Part shown: positions 31,567-41,228 of the stretch, piece after piece
Layout of the letters: every line of letters starts with the position of its first letter
How positions within the stretch are numbered: the stretch's first letter is position 1
From: Parapedobacter tibetensis
Lineage (GTDB): Bacteria > Bacteroidota > Bacteroidia > Sphingobacteriales > Sphingobacteriaceae
DNA: 64,000 bases
Direction of reading: 5' to 3'
NCBI RefSeq assembly: GCF_024643205.1
Contig: NZ_JAMKQJ010000003.1
Location: 434,001 to 498,000, forward strand
Notes under the pieces: generated by a model
The model's database searches: none
Told to the model about the DNA's origin: nothing
What the model saw: the letters and a program-made list of their open reading frames with translations, nothing else
Made by a program: the position numbers and the translations under genes

Positions 31567-32829
31567 ATGGTCATTTTCAATACAATAATCTTGCTTTTGT
31601 TAGATTTTTACATCTACAAGGCATTGCGAGCAACCTCGATGAAATGGGTTGCCTCTCCGCTATTCCCTAAAGTATGGTGGGGGTATAGCATATTGCTCGT
31701 TTTGGGGATTTTCATCAGTGTTTATTTCAGTACACCGTTAATTTTTCGCTCCATCATCTTGGTAATCTTTTTCATCACATTCTGTACCAAGTTTATTTTT
31801 ATACTGGTATTGCTTGCCGATGACATCCGGCGCGGAGGACTCTGGTTGAAGCGCCTGTTTGTTCCGCAGAAAAAGCGGCATGAAGAAGCAACCACAATGC
31901 TGCCCGAGCAACCGGTAAATGGGATTTCAAGGTCTGATTTTTTGACCAAAGCAGGAATCCTTGTTGCCTCTGCACCTTTGGCGCCGATGGCTTGGGGTGT
32001 GATATCTGGCGCATATGATTACCAGATACGCCGGCAGAAGCTTTATTTGCCGAATCTTCCTCAGGAGTTCCATGGGATGAAAATCGGGCAATTATCAGAC
32101 ATCCACTCGGGAAGCTTCTATAACAAAAAAGCCGTGATAGGTGGCGTGGAAATGCTGTTGGCCGAAAAACCGGAGGCTATTTTTTTCACGGGTGATTTGG
32201 TAAATAATCTTGCCAATGAAATGCGGGATTATCAAGATATCTTTGCCAAAGTGCAAGCCCCGCTTGGTGTTTATTCCATCTTAGGCAACCACGACTATGG
32301 CGATTACCATTACGGTCCTGGATCCTCTGCCGAAAAGACTCGAAATTTGCAGCGCGTAAAGGATACCCACAAGGTAATGGGCTGGGACCTCTTGCTCAAT
32401 GAAAACCGGAAACTCAAGGTGGGCAATGATGAAATCGGCATCATTGGCGTAGAAAACTGGGGCACAGGCCGTTTTCCCAGACATGGACGGTTGCAACAAG
32501 CGCTCGAAGGCACGGATGACGTGCCCGTGAAGCTGCTCCTGTCACACGACCCTTCGCATTGGCGTGCCGAGGTGTTGTCTCGGCCCGATGTGGATGTGAT
32601 GTTCAGTGGTCATACCCACGGTATGCAATTCGGCGTACGCACCAAGTATTTCAAGTGGAGCCCCGTGCAATATATTTATAAGGAATGGGCCGGACTATAC
32701 CAGCAAGAGCACCAACAGCTTTATGTGAATACCGGGTTTGGATTCTTAGGCTACCCGGGAAGGGTGGGTATCTTACCTGAGATTACGGTATTTGAATTGA
32801 TAAGAGGAGAGAAGCCGAAACGGGGATAG
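31567..32829 (+). CDS. Membrane-anchored metallophosphoesterase
   Basis: 420 residues. Three hydrophobic segments in the first 90 residues (IILLLLDFYIYKA, WGYSILLVLGIFISVYF, IILVIFFITFCTKFIFILVLLA) anchor it. From about residue 170 the calcineurin-like motifs follow in order: IGQLSDIHSGSF (D-x-H), FFTGDLVN (GD), ILGNHDYGDY (GNHD), LLLSHDPSHW (H), and FSGHTHGMQFG (GHxH). It resembles YaeI/YkuE-type phosphodiesterases. The substrate is unknown. The start is 1 nt after hemH; there is no other clue to its pathway. Confidence 0.9.
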   Translation: MVIFNTIILLLLDFYIYKALRATSMKWVASPLFPKVWWGYSILLVLGIFISVYFSTPLIFRSIILVIFFITFCTKFIFILVLLADDIRRGGLWLKRLFVPQKKRHEEATTMLPEQPVNGISRSDFLTKAGILVASAPLAPMAWGVISGAYDYQIRRQKLYLPNLPQEFHGMKIGQLSDIHSGSFYNKKAVIGGVEMLLAEKPEAIFFTGDLVNNLANEMRDYQDIFAKVQAPLGVYSILGNHDYGDYHYGPGSSAEKTRNLQRVKDTHKVMGWDLLLNENRKLKVGNDEIGIIGVENWGTGRFPRHGRLQQALEGTDDVPVKLLLSHDPSHWRAEVLSRPDVDVMFSGHTHGMQFGVRTKYFKWSPVQYIYKEWAGLYQQEHQQLYVNTGFGFLGYPGRVGILPEITVFELIRGEKPKRG

Positions 32830-32867
32830 CATGTAACACGGTTATTCGCTCCTATTCCAATATATTT

Positions 32868-33098
32868 TCAGGTTGTGTGTCGCTCTCCCGCCACGAACTG
32901 CTTCTTATCTGCCAGCAGAATATCGGGTTTCCCATCGCCATCTACGTCGCCGATGGCGATACCATAACCGATGGATACTTGGTCATCGATGACTTGGTGT
33001 TCAAACCAAGGTTCCTCCTGCTGAAAGGAAAACAGGTGTAATAACGGTAGCAGATAATGGTACATGGTGGTTTCTTGGATTTTATAGATGAGCAACAA
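32868..33098 (-). pseudogene. Truncated FG-GAP/VCBS repeat protein fragment
   Basis: 76 codons that contain IGYGIAIGDVDGDGKPDILLADKKQF, a typical FG-GAP/VCBS calcium-binding blade (DxDGDGxxD). A normal member has several such blades and hundreds of residues. The frame ends right after one blade with unrelated residues VAGERHTT. The N-terminal hydrophobic stretch (MYHYLLPLLHLFSF) may be a signal peptide. It is most likely a remnant of a larger secreted protein. Confidence 0.55.
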
Positions 33099-33283
33099 TC
33101 ATGGGCGGTGTCTTGTTTACTTGAAGTATAAAATCGCAGGGAACCATTCGCTTACCAAATACTGTTCAAGTGGTTATACCAAGCATGGCGGCTAATACGA
33201 CTGAAATAATCTTAGGAAAATGTATTTGTGTGATTAGTTGATTCATCTTCTTAATTGGTTAAACACGTATTAATTTATCAATA

Positions 33284-34207
33284 TTACTTCCAATGGTTTA
33301 TCTCCAAGTATTTTTCCCACACGAACCGATTCAGGTCGGTTTGGGAATAGGGCGGGCAAGCTCCGGACTGTGTGGTCACGTAGGCGCTTAATGTGGTGGC
33401 AAATTCCAGCATGTTTTCGCGGGTTTGGCCACGGAGCTTTTGAGCCAGAAATGCCGCCAGAAAGGAATCTCCACTCCCCACGGTATCTTTAACTTGTACG
33501 GGCACCGCAGGATAGTCATGGCGTGATAGTGGCGTATAGAACGACGCTCCTTGCGCCCCTTTGGTCACGATGATCTCCTGCAATCCATAGTGGTCTTGCA
33601 ACATCCCAATTCCTGTATACTCATTGCCCGACCGGTTACCCAGCCAGCTCGACACCTCTGCCAGCTCATGAATGTTTAGCTTGACTGCATCAGCCTTTTT
33701 CAGAAGTGTATCGATGGTGTCTGGCGTATAATACGGCGCTCTCAGGTTGATGTCAAATAATCGGTACTTTGCCTTATCCAAAAGTTTCAACAACGTATTT
33801 CTACTGGTCTCGTTTCGAGCCACCAAGCTGCCATATACCAGCACGTCTGACTCCAGCAATAATGCGGAAAAGGAATCTTCGTATTTGATGAAATCCCAAG
33901 CCACGGGAGCCACGATATCATAGTTCACTTCATTGTCGTCACCAATGTTGGCTATTACTTTGCTTGTTTGGTGTTCGTGGTCAATCTGTACAAATGCGAT
34001 GGGTATACCAATGTGATCCAAAAACGAAATGAGTTTTTCTCCCTCTTTGTCATTACCCATTCGGCTGATGACGGTACTGTGAATCCCCAGCCGATTGAGG
34101 TGATAGGCAACATTCATGGGAGCCCCGCCCGGTTTTTTGCCCGTCGGGAGGATATCCCAAAGTACCTCGCCAAAGCAAATGACTTTTTTGTTTTTGCCGT
34201 TTATCAT
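33284..34207 (-). CDS. PfkB-family sugar kinase (fructokinase-like)
   Basis: 307 residues of the ribokinase fold. The N-terminal VICFGEVLWDILPTGKKPGGAPMNVAYHLNRLG matches bacterial fructokinases, and the C-terminal signature DTVGSGDSFLAAFLAQKL (about residues 243-260) holds the catalytic Asp and anion hole. It would phosphorylate fructose or a related sugar in the cytoplasm. It is isolated, with no adjacent transporter or regulator. I leave the symbol blank because specificity within PfkB is uncertain. Confidence 0.88.
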   Translation of the reverse strand: MINGKNKKVICFGEVLWDILPTGKKPGGAPMNVAYHLNRLGIHSTVISRMGNDKEGEKLISFLDHIGIPIAFVQIDHEHQTSKVIANIGDDNEVNYDIVAPVAWDFIKYEDSFSALLLESDVLVYGSLVARNETSRNTLLKLLDKAKYRLFDINLRAPYYTPDTIDTLLKKADAVKLNIHELAEVSSWLGNRSGNEYTGIGMLQDHYGLQEIIVTKGAQGASFYTPLSRHDYPAVPVQVKDTVGSGDSFLAAFLAQKLRGQTRENMLEFATTLSAYVTTQSGACPPYSQTDLNRFVWEKYLEINHWK

Positions 34208-34565
34208 GTTTTAGTTTTATAGTTAAAAATGTCAATTGGCCCTCATTCGCCAACCGCTAGCGGCCGACTCAATGCATTATGCTCTCTCCGATTTGTTTCA
34301 ACGATTTCCCTTTAGTTACTGGCATTATCTCCCCCTTGCCCATCCGCTCGCTGAACATGGGAAAGAAAAATATAATGGAAACAAATATAAACGGTTTAAG
34401 GCTCCATTCGATTTAGAATTTTTGCAAAACATTGCGAGTATTTTGAATAAATGACGGTATAATTATAGAAGATGCCCGAATATTTTTGTTGGAAGGGAAT
34501 TAAATGCTACTTTTATAATTGTTAATCATGTAATCTTTGAAAAGTAGATTGACCTAGTACTATTT
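34208..34565. other. Intergenic region between kinase and esterase genes
   Basis: 358 nt between divergent genes, strongly AT-rich after 34370. A 72-codon open frame exists at 34236-34454 but has no RBS or recognisable features. The stretch probably holds the two divergent promoters. Confidence 0.45.
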
Positions 34566-35348
34566 ATGAAGCATGTCTTTTTGTTTACCTTATGTTTAAG
34601 TATGATGACCTTGGTGACGGCGCAGGATTTCTCGGCTTTTGAGGCCAAACGCCATATCCACCAAGGCGATACCCTTCCCTACCGAATACTATATCCTGAG
34701 GGCTATGATCCCGAAGGGAGTTATCCGGTGCTGTTTTTTCTACATGGGGCAGGTGAGCGAGGGAATGACAACGAGAAACAACTTACCCACGGCGGACAGC
34801 TGTTTTTGAATGAAGAGACAAGGCAGGGCTTCCCAGCCATTGTGATCTTCCCACAGTGCCCATCAAATTCGTATTGGAGCAATGTAGACATACTGCCGCA
34901 GCCCAATGGAAGCCGCGAATTTCAGTTCAGTACAGGCGGAACCCCTACGGTGGCGATGCAGCTGTTTTTGAGTTTAGTAGACTATATCATGAAAAAGGAA
35001 GCGGTAGATCAGCAGCGAGTATATATCGGGGGGCTATCGATGGGAGGAATGGGCACCTATGAAACCTTACGTCGCAAACCTCAATTGTTTGCTGCAGCAT
35101 TTGCCATTTGCGGGGGCGACCATACATCCAATGTTGCGAAATATGCCCATATGCCGTTATGGATTTTCCATGGGGAACAAGATGATGTTGTACCGCCCAC
35201 ACATTCCCGGGTCATTGTGTACGAATTGCAACGATTGGGAGGCACCCCGAAATATACGTTTTATCCGGAGGCCAACCATAATAGCTGGGATGCTGCTTTC
35301 GCCGAACCGGACTTGCTTCCTTGGTTGTTCGGTCATGTAAAGAAATGA
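34566..35348 (+). CDS. Secreted alpha/beta-hydrolase (esterase/peptidase-like)
   Basis: 260 residues with a signal peptide (MKHVFLFTLCLSMMTLVTAQ). The fold is evident from YPVLFFLHGAGERGND (oxyanion strand), VYIGGLSMGGMGTYE (nucleophile Ser in GLSMGG), WIFHGEQDDVVPP (acidic residue) and EANHNSWDAAF (catalytic His). It belongs to the poly(3-hydroxybutyrate) depolymerase/LpqC-like or carbohydrate-esterase-like group often found near polysaccharide genes in Bacteroidota. The substrate is unclear. Confidence 0.86.
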   Translation: MKHVFLFTLCLSMMTLVTAQDFSAFEAKRHIHQGDTLPYRILYPEGYDPEGSYPVLFFLHGAGERGNDNEKQLTHGGQLFLNEETRQGFPAIVIFPQCPSNSYWSNVDILPQPNGSREFQFSTGGTPTVAMQLFLSLVDYIMKKEAVDQQRVYIGGLSMGGMGTYETLRRKPQLFAAAFAICGGDHTSNVAKYAHMPLWIFHGEQDDVVPPTHSRVIVYELQRLGGTPKYTFYPEANHNSWDAAFAEPDLLPWLFGHVKK

Positions 35349-35409
35349 GCGCTTGGCTGTAACACCAGCTTATCCGCAGGGTCTAATCGGTTAATAAAAC
35401 TACGTTGGT

Positions 35410-36657
35410 ATGTCTGTCAAAATGTCCTACAAAGAGAATGTGAAGCTGTCGTTGCAATCGATCAGCAGCAACAAGCTACGTACATTTTTGACGGCACTAA
35501 TTATTGCTATTGGCATCACCGCTTTGGTAGGCATCCTTACTTCCATTGATGCGATCAAAAATTCCCTCACAGACTCGTTTTCAGCCATGGGCTCCAATTC
35601 GTTCAATATCCGCAATAGGGGATTGAATGTACAGATTGGAGGCGGCGGGACAAGAGCAAAACAGTTTCCACAAATCACCTATTACCAAGCAAAGGCCTTT
35701 AAGGACCAGTATGATTATCCGGCGGTGGTGTCCTTAAGCACGTATGCTTCATTTGGCGCGACGGCGAAGTATAAAAGTGAACAAACCAATCCAAATATCA
35801 ACGTGCTTGGGGCTGATGAGAACTACTTGGAAACTGCGGGATATAAGCTTTCCATTGGTCGCAATTTCTCACAGCGTGAAATCGAATATGGCAGCAATGT
35901 GGTTATCGTTGGATCCGAGGTTATCAAGCGGTTGTTCAAAGGCAACGAAGAACCGATCAATCAATTTGTCACCATCGGAAACAATCGTTATACCATCATC
36001 GGCGTATTGGAAGACAAAGGGTCAAGCGCTGGGTTTGGCGGAGACAAGGCCTGTATCATTCCCCTGCTGAAGGCTCGGGCTGTAATGGCGTTGGGACGCC
36101 CTTCCTACACCATCACGGTGATGGCAGCCAATCCGCAGCAAACCGATGCGGCTATTGGGGAGGCCACGGCCATATTCCGCAATGTCCGCGGGGTAAGGGT
36201 TGGGCAGGAATCGAATTTTGAAATTACCAAGAGCGACGCAGTGGCTCAAATACTTATTGAAAGCCTTACCTATGTTACGATAGGCGCCATTGTTATCGCC
36301 TTGATTACCCTCATTGGCGCTTCTATTGGATTAATGAACATTATGCTGGTGTCCGTTACCGAACGTACCCGCGAAATCGGTATCCGCAAGGCCATTGGTG
36401 CCACCCCAACGGTAATCCGCAGGCAATTTCTCACAGAGGCGGTAGTAATCTGCCTCATGGGTGGTTTCGCAGGCATATTTTTGGGGATATTGATTGGCAA
36501 TATATTGGCCGTGGTGATGGGAGCCAGTTTCATTATCCCTTGGAACTGGATGATTTTGGGTGTGGTCGTATGCGTGGGGGTTGGAATGATATCGGGGTAC
36601 TACCCAGCCTCCAAGGCATCAAAGCTCGACCCAGTGGAGGCACTTCGATATGAATAG
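35410..36657 (+). CDS. MacB/FtsX-type ABC transporter permease
   Basis: 415 residues of the MacB topology. One helix lies near the N-terminus (LRTFLTALIIAIGITALVGILTSI, about residues 23-46), then a large extracytoplasmic MacB_PCD domain (about 50-270), then three C-terminal helices of the FtsX domain (YVTIGAIVIALITLIGASIGLMNIMLV, VVICLMGGFAGIFLGILIGNIL, WMILGVVVCVGVGMISGYYPA). The coupling-helix motif VTERTREIGIRKAIGA is present. The ATPase partner is not in the window. It probably drives export or outer-membrane processes with a separate MacA/TolC-like set. Confidence 0.88.
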   Translation: MSVKMSYKENVKLSLQSISSNKLRTFLTALIIAIGITALVGILTSIDAIKNSLTDSFSAMGSNSFNIRNRGLNVQIGGGGTRAKQFPQITYYQAKAFKDQYDYPAVVSLSTYASFGATAKYKSEQTNPNINVLGADENYLETAGYKLSIGRNFSQREIEYGSNVVIVGSEVIKRLFKGNEEPINQFVTIGNNRYTIIGVLEDKGSSAGFGGDKACIIPLLKARAVMALGRPSYTITVMAANPQQTDAAIGEATAIFRNVRGVRVGQESNFEITKSDAVAQILIESLTYVTIGAIVIALITLIGASIGLMNIMLVSVTERTREIGIRKAIGATPTVIRRQFLTEAVVICLMGGFAGIFLGILIGNILAVVMGASFIIPWNWMILGVVVCVGVGMISGYYPASKASKLDPVEALRYE

Positions 36658-36669
36658 CAGTAATTTCGC

Positions 36670-38385
36670 CTATAAGTTGCCTTTCCTTAATTCCCCAGTA
36701 GCGTAATCCACTGCCCTTGCCGCTAACGCCATGTAAGTTAGTGAAGGATTTTGTGTGGCTGTAGAGGTCATGCAGGCTCCATCAGTCACAAATACGTTTT
36801 TACAGGCATGCAATTGATTCCACTTGTTCAGGAGCGAAGTCTTCGGATCATGACCCATACGTACTCCACCCATTTCGTGGATGTCTAGCCCTGGTATACG
36901 GTCATCATTGCGTGGGCTAATGTTTTTGAATCCTGCTGCGTCAAACATTTCGCTCATCCGGTCAAAGTAATCCTGCCGCATTTTCCGGTCGTCTTCCTGA
37001 TAATCTACCGATATGCTAAGCTGCGGTATTTCCCACGTATCTTTTTTGTCAGGGTCGAGGCGCACATAGTTGCTTTCCCGTGGCACAGTCTCGCCCATCA
37101 TGTGCGAATGAACCTGCCAGTTGCCAAGCTGAGGCTTGATCAATTGATCCTTTAACGTCCCGCCAACCTTTCCGGTATCGCGCACTTCTCCCCTGCGGGC
37201 ACCGAAAGCCGCGGCCCAGCCGCGCAAAAAATCGGTTTCTTGTTTATGGAGATTTCGGAAACGGGGAATGTATCCCCCTCCTGCCGGATTCCGCCCGTCG
37301 GTTTTGTATTCCAGTAAGCCTTCATAATCCGCACTGATGACCGCGCTATAGTTGTGGAAAGCCACATACTTGCCCATCAGTCCGTAGTCATTGCCCAACC
37401 CCTCCGGAAAGCGGTTGGATTTGGAATTGAGCAGGATCAGGTTGGTATTGAGCGCCGAGGCATTGACAAAGATCACCGGAGCGAAAAAATCGATTTCTTC
37501 CTTGGTATTGGCGTCGATTACTTTTACCCCTGTGGCTTTCCCTTTTCCCTCATCATAAATAATGGAGTGTACCACCGAAAAAGGCCGCAATGTAAGGTTC
37601 CCTGTTTTTTCGGCCCAAGGTAAAGTGGAAGCATTGCTGCTGAAATAACCACCGAATGGGCACCCACGCTGGCATAGCGTCCGGTGTTGGCATTTTACCC
37701 GGCCCTGCTCGATATGGATAGGCTGGGGGCTGGAGAGGTGCGCGCAACGTGCACTGATAAGGTGCCTATCGGGGTATTGCTTTCCCAATACCTGTTTAAA
37801 GTGATCTTCTACAGCGTTGAGTTGATATCCGGGTAGAAATTCCCCATCGGGCAGTGCCGCCACACCGTCCTTATTACCAGAGATACCGGCAAATCGCTCC
37901 ACATGGCTATACCAAGGTGCAATGTCCCGGTAACGGATGGGCCAGTCGACCGCAAAGCCATCACGGGCAGGGCCCTCGAAATCGAAGTCGCTCCAACGTT
38001 GTGTTTGACGGGCCCAAGTGAGCGACTTGCCCCCCACTTGATACCCACGTATCCAGTCAAACGGTTTCTGTTGCACATACGGATGATCTACATCCTTCAC
38101 AAAAAAATGTTGGGAATCTTCATGGTAGGCATAACAGCGGTTGATGACAGGGTTCTTCTTCCGATCTTCAAGTGGTATTTCGTTGCGGTGTTCGAACTCA
38201 TAGGGATACATATTGGTAGTGGGATAGTCTTTTACGTGTTTCACGTCCCTACCTCGCTCCAGTACCAGTGTTTTGAGTCCTTTTTCCGTCAGTTCCTTGG
38301 CCGCCCAGCCTCCGCTGATTCCCGATCCGATTACGATGGCATCAAAGGTGCGTTCTTTAATGCTGTCTATCGTTATGTTTGACAT
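36670..38385 (-). CDS. GMC-family FAD oxidoreductase (large subunit)
   Basis: 571 residues. The FAD-binding motif VIGSGISGGWAAKELTEKGLKTLVLERG is at about residues 16-43. A GMC-type segment NTNLILLNSKSNRFPEGLGND and the C-terminal HEMGGVRMGHDPKTSLLNKWNQLHACKNVFVTDGACMTSTATQNPSLTYMALAARA carry the conserved His/Asn region. It pairs with the gluconate 2-dehydrogenase subunit 3-like gene 22 nt upstream on the same strand; such pairs form periplasmic sugar dehydrogenases (for example glucoside 3-dehydrogenase-like). The large subunit has no signal peptide, so it is probably exported with its Tat-bearing partner. Confidence 0.9.
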   Translation of the reverse strand: MSNITIDSIKERTFDAIVIGSGISGGWAAKELTEKGLKTLVLERGRDVKHVKDYPTTNMYPYEFEHRNEIPLEDRKKNPVINRCYAYHEDSQHFFVKDVDHPYVQQKPFDWIRGYQVGGKSLTWARQTQRWSDFDFEGPARDGFAVDWPIRYRDIAPWYSHVERFAGISGNKDGVAALPDGEFLPGYQLNAVEDHFKQVLGKQYPDRHLISARCAHLSSPQPIHIEQGRVKCQHRTLCQRGCPFGGYFSSNASTLPWAEKTGNLTLRPFSVVHSIIYDEGKGKATGVKVIDANTKEEIDFFAPVIFVNASALNTNLILLNSKSNRFPEGLGNDYGLMGKYVAFHNYSAVISADYEGLLEYKTDGRNPAGGGYIPRFRNLHKQETDFLRGWAAAFGARRGEVRDTGKVGGTLKDQLIKPQLGNWQVHSHMMGETVPRESNYVRLDPDKKDTWEIPQLSISVDYQEDDRKMRQDYFDRMSEMFDAAGFKNISPRNDDRIPGLDIHEMGGVRMGHDPKTSLLNKWNQLHACKNVFVTDGACMTSTATQNPSLTYMALAARAVDYATGELRKGNL

Positions 38386-38407
38386 TGTTGTTTTTTTATG
38401 AGTTCAA

Positions 38408-38941
38408 TCATGCCTTAGCATATCCATCATACCGCCCCGGCACCAGCTCGTACTTCACCAGATTGGTCATCACATACTCAGAGTTCATATACCCTTGGAT
38501 GGCTCTTCTTTTCGTTATACCATAAAATTTACCGATGGATTCATCTGGAGCGTTGCCATCCTGTACGGATTGCAATAGAGCTTCCTTTTTGGCAGGGTCG
38601 GCATCAGCAAAGGAGCTGCCTAGCTCATTCGGCGCCCACTTGGCAAACGCATTGAGCCCAGCGGAAAATGCTTGCTGGTCTTCCGGACTATGGCAATCGT
38701 CTACCATCTTCAGCACAAACAGGTGAAGGAGCAGTTCTTTGCCCCCAGGTGTGTCCGTCGCCGGAATGAGCGCTTCCACTAATTCGGCCAACAAATTTTC
38801 ATCGGCCTCACTGATATCCAAGTTATTCAGGGCAACTGTGGCGCTACCCGACTGCCGATAGCAAGCCGGCAACACCATGGCACCACCAGCAATGATGAGT
38901 AAGTTGCGAAGTGCTGTCCGTCTATTTATTCGTTTGTCCAT
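38408..38941 (-). CDS. Gluconate 2-dehydrogenase subunit 3 family protein
   Basis: 177 residues. The N-terminal KRINRRTALRNLLIIAGGAMVLPACYRQ looks like a Tat/lipoprotein-type leader with a Cys at the end of the hydrophobic stretch. The body has family features: ALIPATDTPGGKELLLHLFVLKMVDDCHSPEDQQAF and FYGITKRRAIQGYMNSEYVMTNLVKYELVPGRYDG. It acts as the small, escort subunit of the GMC dehydrogenase encoded next in the operon. The substrate cannot be told. Confidence 0.88.
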   Translation of the reverse strand: MDKRINRRTALRNLLIIAGGAMVLPACYRQSGSATVALNNLDISEADENLLAELVEALIPATDTPGGKELLLHLFVLKMVDDCHSPEDQQAFSAGLNAFAKWAPNELGSSFADADPAKKEALLQSVQDGNAPDESIGKFYGITKRRAIQGYMNSEYVMTNLVKYELVPGRYDGYAKA

Positions 38942-39092
38942 CGAATCGATTTCTTCTCCAATCTTATGATAACGCTAAATTAAAAAAATATCTTTTTTTG
39001 AGCGCTTTAAATGCCACTAAAGGATAATATAACCCTATTACAAAGCTACATAAAATTTAATGTTATCGTATGCTTGGATGAATCGCTTTCGG

Positions 39093-41030
39093 TTACCATC
39101 CAATCCCATAATCCTCTCCATTATTGCTGCTTCCGCCCCACAGTGAGCCATGTTTATGATCAATGAAAATCGCATTGATTGGTCCGCTTGTGCGATTGCC
39201 GAGCCTTACCTGATAGCCCATAGTTTTCAGTTTATCTACTATTTCCTGCGGAGTGTCTCTGCCTACTAAGATGCTTCCGGGTCGCGGCATTCTATCCTTG
39301 AATTGTGTGCCACCAAGAGACAACCATAATTGGTTGCTGTTGATGTTGGCCGCCTCCGTGGCCTGTTGTACGGTCATATCAAACTCCACCATATTGAGGA
39401 AGAATTGCAGGAGGTTTTGATCTTGTGTATCGCCTCCTTGAACGGCAAAGGACAAATATGGTTTGCCTTCCTTGAGGGCCATGGACGGCGTCAAGGTCAC
39501 CCGAGGCCGCTTACCCGGAGCCACCACATTGAATGGATCGATGATGGAGTCGAGCACAAAACTTTGCATACGTTGGCTTAAACCAATGCCCGTGCGACCG
39601 GCAATACAGGCGGGGAGCCACCCGCCACTCGGCGTAATGGATACCACCCATCCTTCGGCATCCGCCGCTTCCACGCTGGTCGTACCGCGTAATAGTCGGT
39701 CGTTATATAGACTATCTGCATTGACAGATGATGCATAGTCAAATTCGAGCTCGCCACTCAGCGCTCCGGCAGCATCGTGCTTGGGCACAAAATTTTCCAG
39801 TTCTTCCAGGCCGGAGGTATCGGCCAACAGTTTCTGGCGTTGAGTCAACAGGGCTTTGAACGGGTTAGTTTTACCTTCATAGGGATACGGGTCACCGGGT
39901 TGCGGATTGGGGTCGTTACGGTTGGGGTCAATCAGTTTGGCCCGTTCCTTGGCATATCCCTTGCTCAGCAATCCCTTTATGGGTGGCCGGGGTGAAAAAT
40001 AAGGGTCGCCATAGTAAAAGTCGCGGTCAGCAAAAGCCAAGTTCATGCTTTGGTATACCGTATGGATATATTCGGCAGAATTATAACCCATGGCTTTCAG
40101 GTCGAAATCCTCAAGGAGGTTAAGCGCCTGTAACATTGCTGGCCCCTGTGTCCACTCCTGTAATTTGTATACGTCTATCCCTTTATAGTTGGTCATCAGT
40201 GGTTCTTCTTCGATGGGCTTCCAATTGGCCAGATCCTCCATCGTGAATAGCCCTCCTTGTTCGCTACTGCTCCTTACAATTTCTTCGGCAATGTCTCCTT
40301 TATAGAATCGGTCATAGGCGGCCATAATGGCTTCCTTGCGGGTTTTGCCTTGTTTAAGGGCATGTTGTTCGGCTGCCACCATTTTTTCAAGCGTGGCCAG
40401 CAGGTCTTTTTGTACGAAGATTTCGCCCGGCACCGGAGCCTCCCGCTCTTCACCTTCATGGGGGAGGAACACCGCCTTACTATAGGGCCACTGTTTGATG
40501 CGATCTTTGCCGCGTTCCATGCTATTGGCCGTTTGTGCATCGATGGGGTATCCAGCAGCCAGCTCCATAGCAGGACTAAGGACTTCTTTGAGGCTCAGTT
40601 TGCCGTATTCAGCCAACATGTAGCAGATCCCGCCGGGAGTGCCGGGTGTTACAGCGGCCAGTGGGCCATATTCTGGAGGAAATGCAAAACCTTTTTCCTT
40701 AAAAAACGAAGGTGTGGCTCCCGTGGGGGCCACACCCAATGCATTGATAGCGATGACCTTTCCAGTATTGGGGTTGTAAATGAGTGCTTGGGTTTCGCCA
40801 CCCCAACTCAGCACATCCCACATGGTACAGGTGGCGGCCAACATGGCGCAGGCGGCATCCACAGCATTGCCTCCCCGCTCAAACACCAAGGCTCCGGCAG
40901 TTGCTGCCAAGGGCTTGCCTGTGATAGCCATCCAATGCTTGCCATGGAGGGGTGGTTTTTGGGTGGGTTGAGCAATAGTATGCATGCTTAATACCAAGCA
41001 CAATACAGATGGAATCAAATAACGTTTCAT
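39093..41030 (-). CDS. Gamma-glutamyltransferase-family Ntn hydrolase
   Basis: 645 residues with a signal peptide (MKRYLIPSVLCLVLSMHTIAQ). It carries the family start HGKHWMAITGKPLAATAG and the autoprocessing region LLRGTTSVEAADAEGWVVSITPSGGW, where a Thr (about residue 449) would become the nucleophile. RVTLTPSMALKEGKPYLSFAVQGGDTQDQNLLQFFLNM follows. The pre-Thr segment is not the classical TTH pattern, so it is a divergent member, perhaps acting on other substrates than glutathione. It is periplasmic and isolated. Confidence 0.87.
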   Translation of the reverse strand: MKRYLIPSVLCLVLSMHTIAQPTQKPPLHGKHWMAITGKPLAATAGALVFERGGNAVDAACAMLAATCTMWDVLSWGGETQALIYNPNTGKVIAINALGVAPTGATPSFFKEKGFAFPPEYGPLAAVTPGTPGGICYMLAEYGKLSLKEVLSPAMELAAGYPIDAQTANSMERGKDRIKQWPYSKAVFLPHEGEEREAPVPGEIFVQKDLLATLEKMVAAEQHALKQGKTRKEAIMAAYDRFYKGDIAEEIVRSSSEQGGLFTMEDLANWKPIEEEPLMTNYKGIDVYKLQEWTQGPAMLQALNLLEDFDLKAMGYNSAEYIHTVYQSMNLAFADRDFYYGDPYFSPRPPIKGLLSKGYAKERAKLIDPNRNDPNPQPGDPYPYEGKTNPFKALLTQRQKLLADTSGLEELENFVPKHDAAGALSGELEFDYASSVNADSLYNDRLLRGTTSVEAADAEGWVVSITPSGGWLPACIAGRTGIGLSQRMQSFVLDSIIDPFNVVAPGKRPRVTLTPSMALKEGKPYLSFAVQGGDTQDQNLLQFFLNMVEFDMTVQQATEAANINSNQLWLSLGGTQFKDRMPRPGSILVGRDTPQEIVDKLKTMGYQVRLGNRTSGPINAIFIDHKHGSLWGGSSNNGEDYGIGW

Positions 41031-41228
41031 TTTTTCAATGGATAGTTATACTAATGGATAGTTGGCAAAAGAAAGAGGGGCATGTTGTGAAAACAGTCCT
41101 TATGGATAAAGGTAAAGTTTATCTGTGAAAATCAACGCGCTGCGTTTGTAAATTGTTAGTTAATGTTTAGGCTAAGTAGGTACTTAGGCTTCACCCCACT
41201 TTCAAGCTTCGATCTCCATAAATAGTTC

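Noticed and set aside
34236..34454. 72-codon plus-strand frame between the kinase and esterase genes
   Set aside because: No RBS-like context, no signal peptide or domain, and it spans the likely divergent promoter region.
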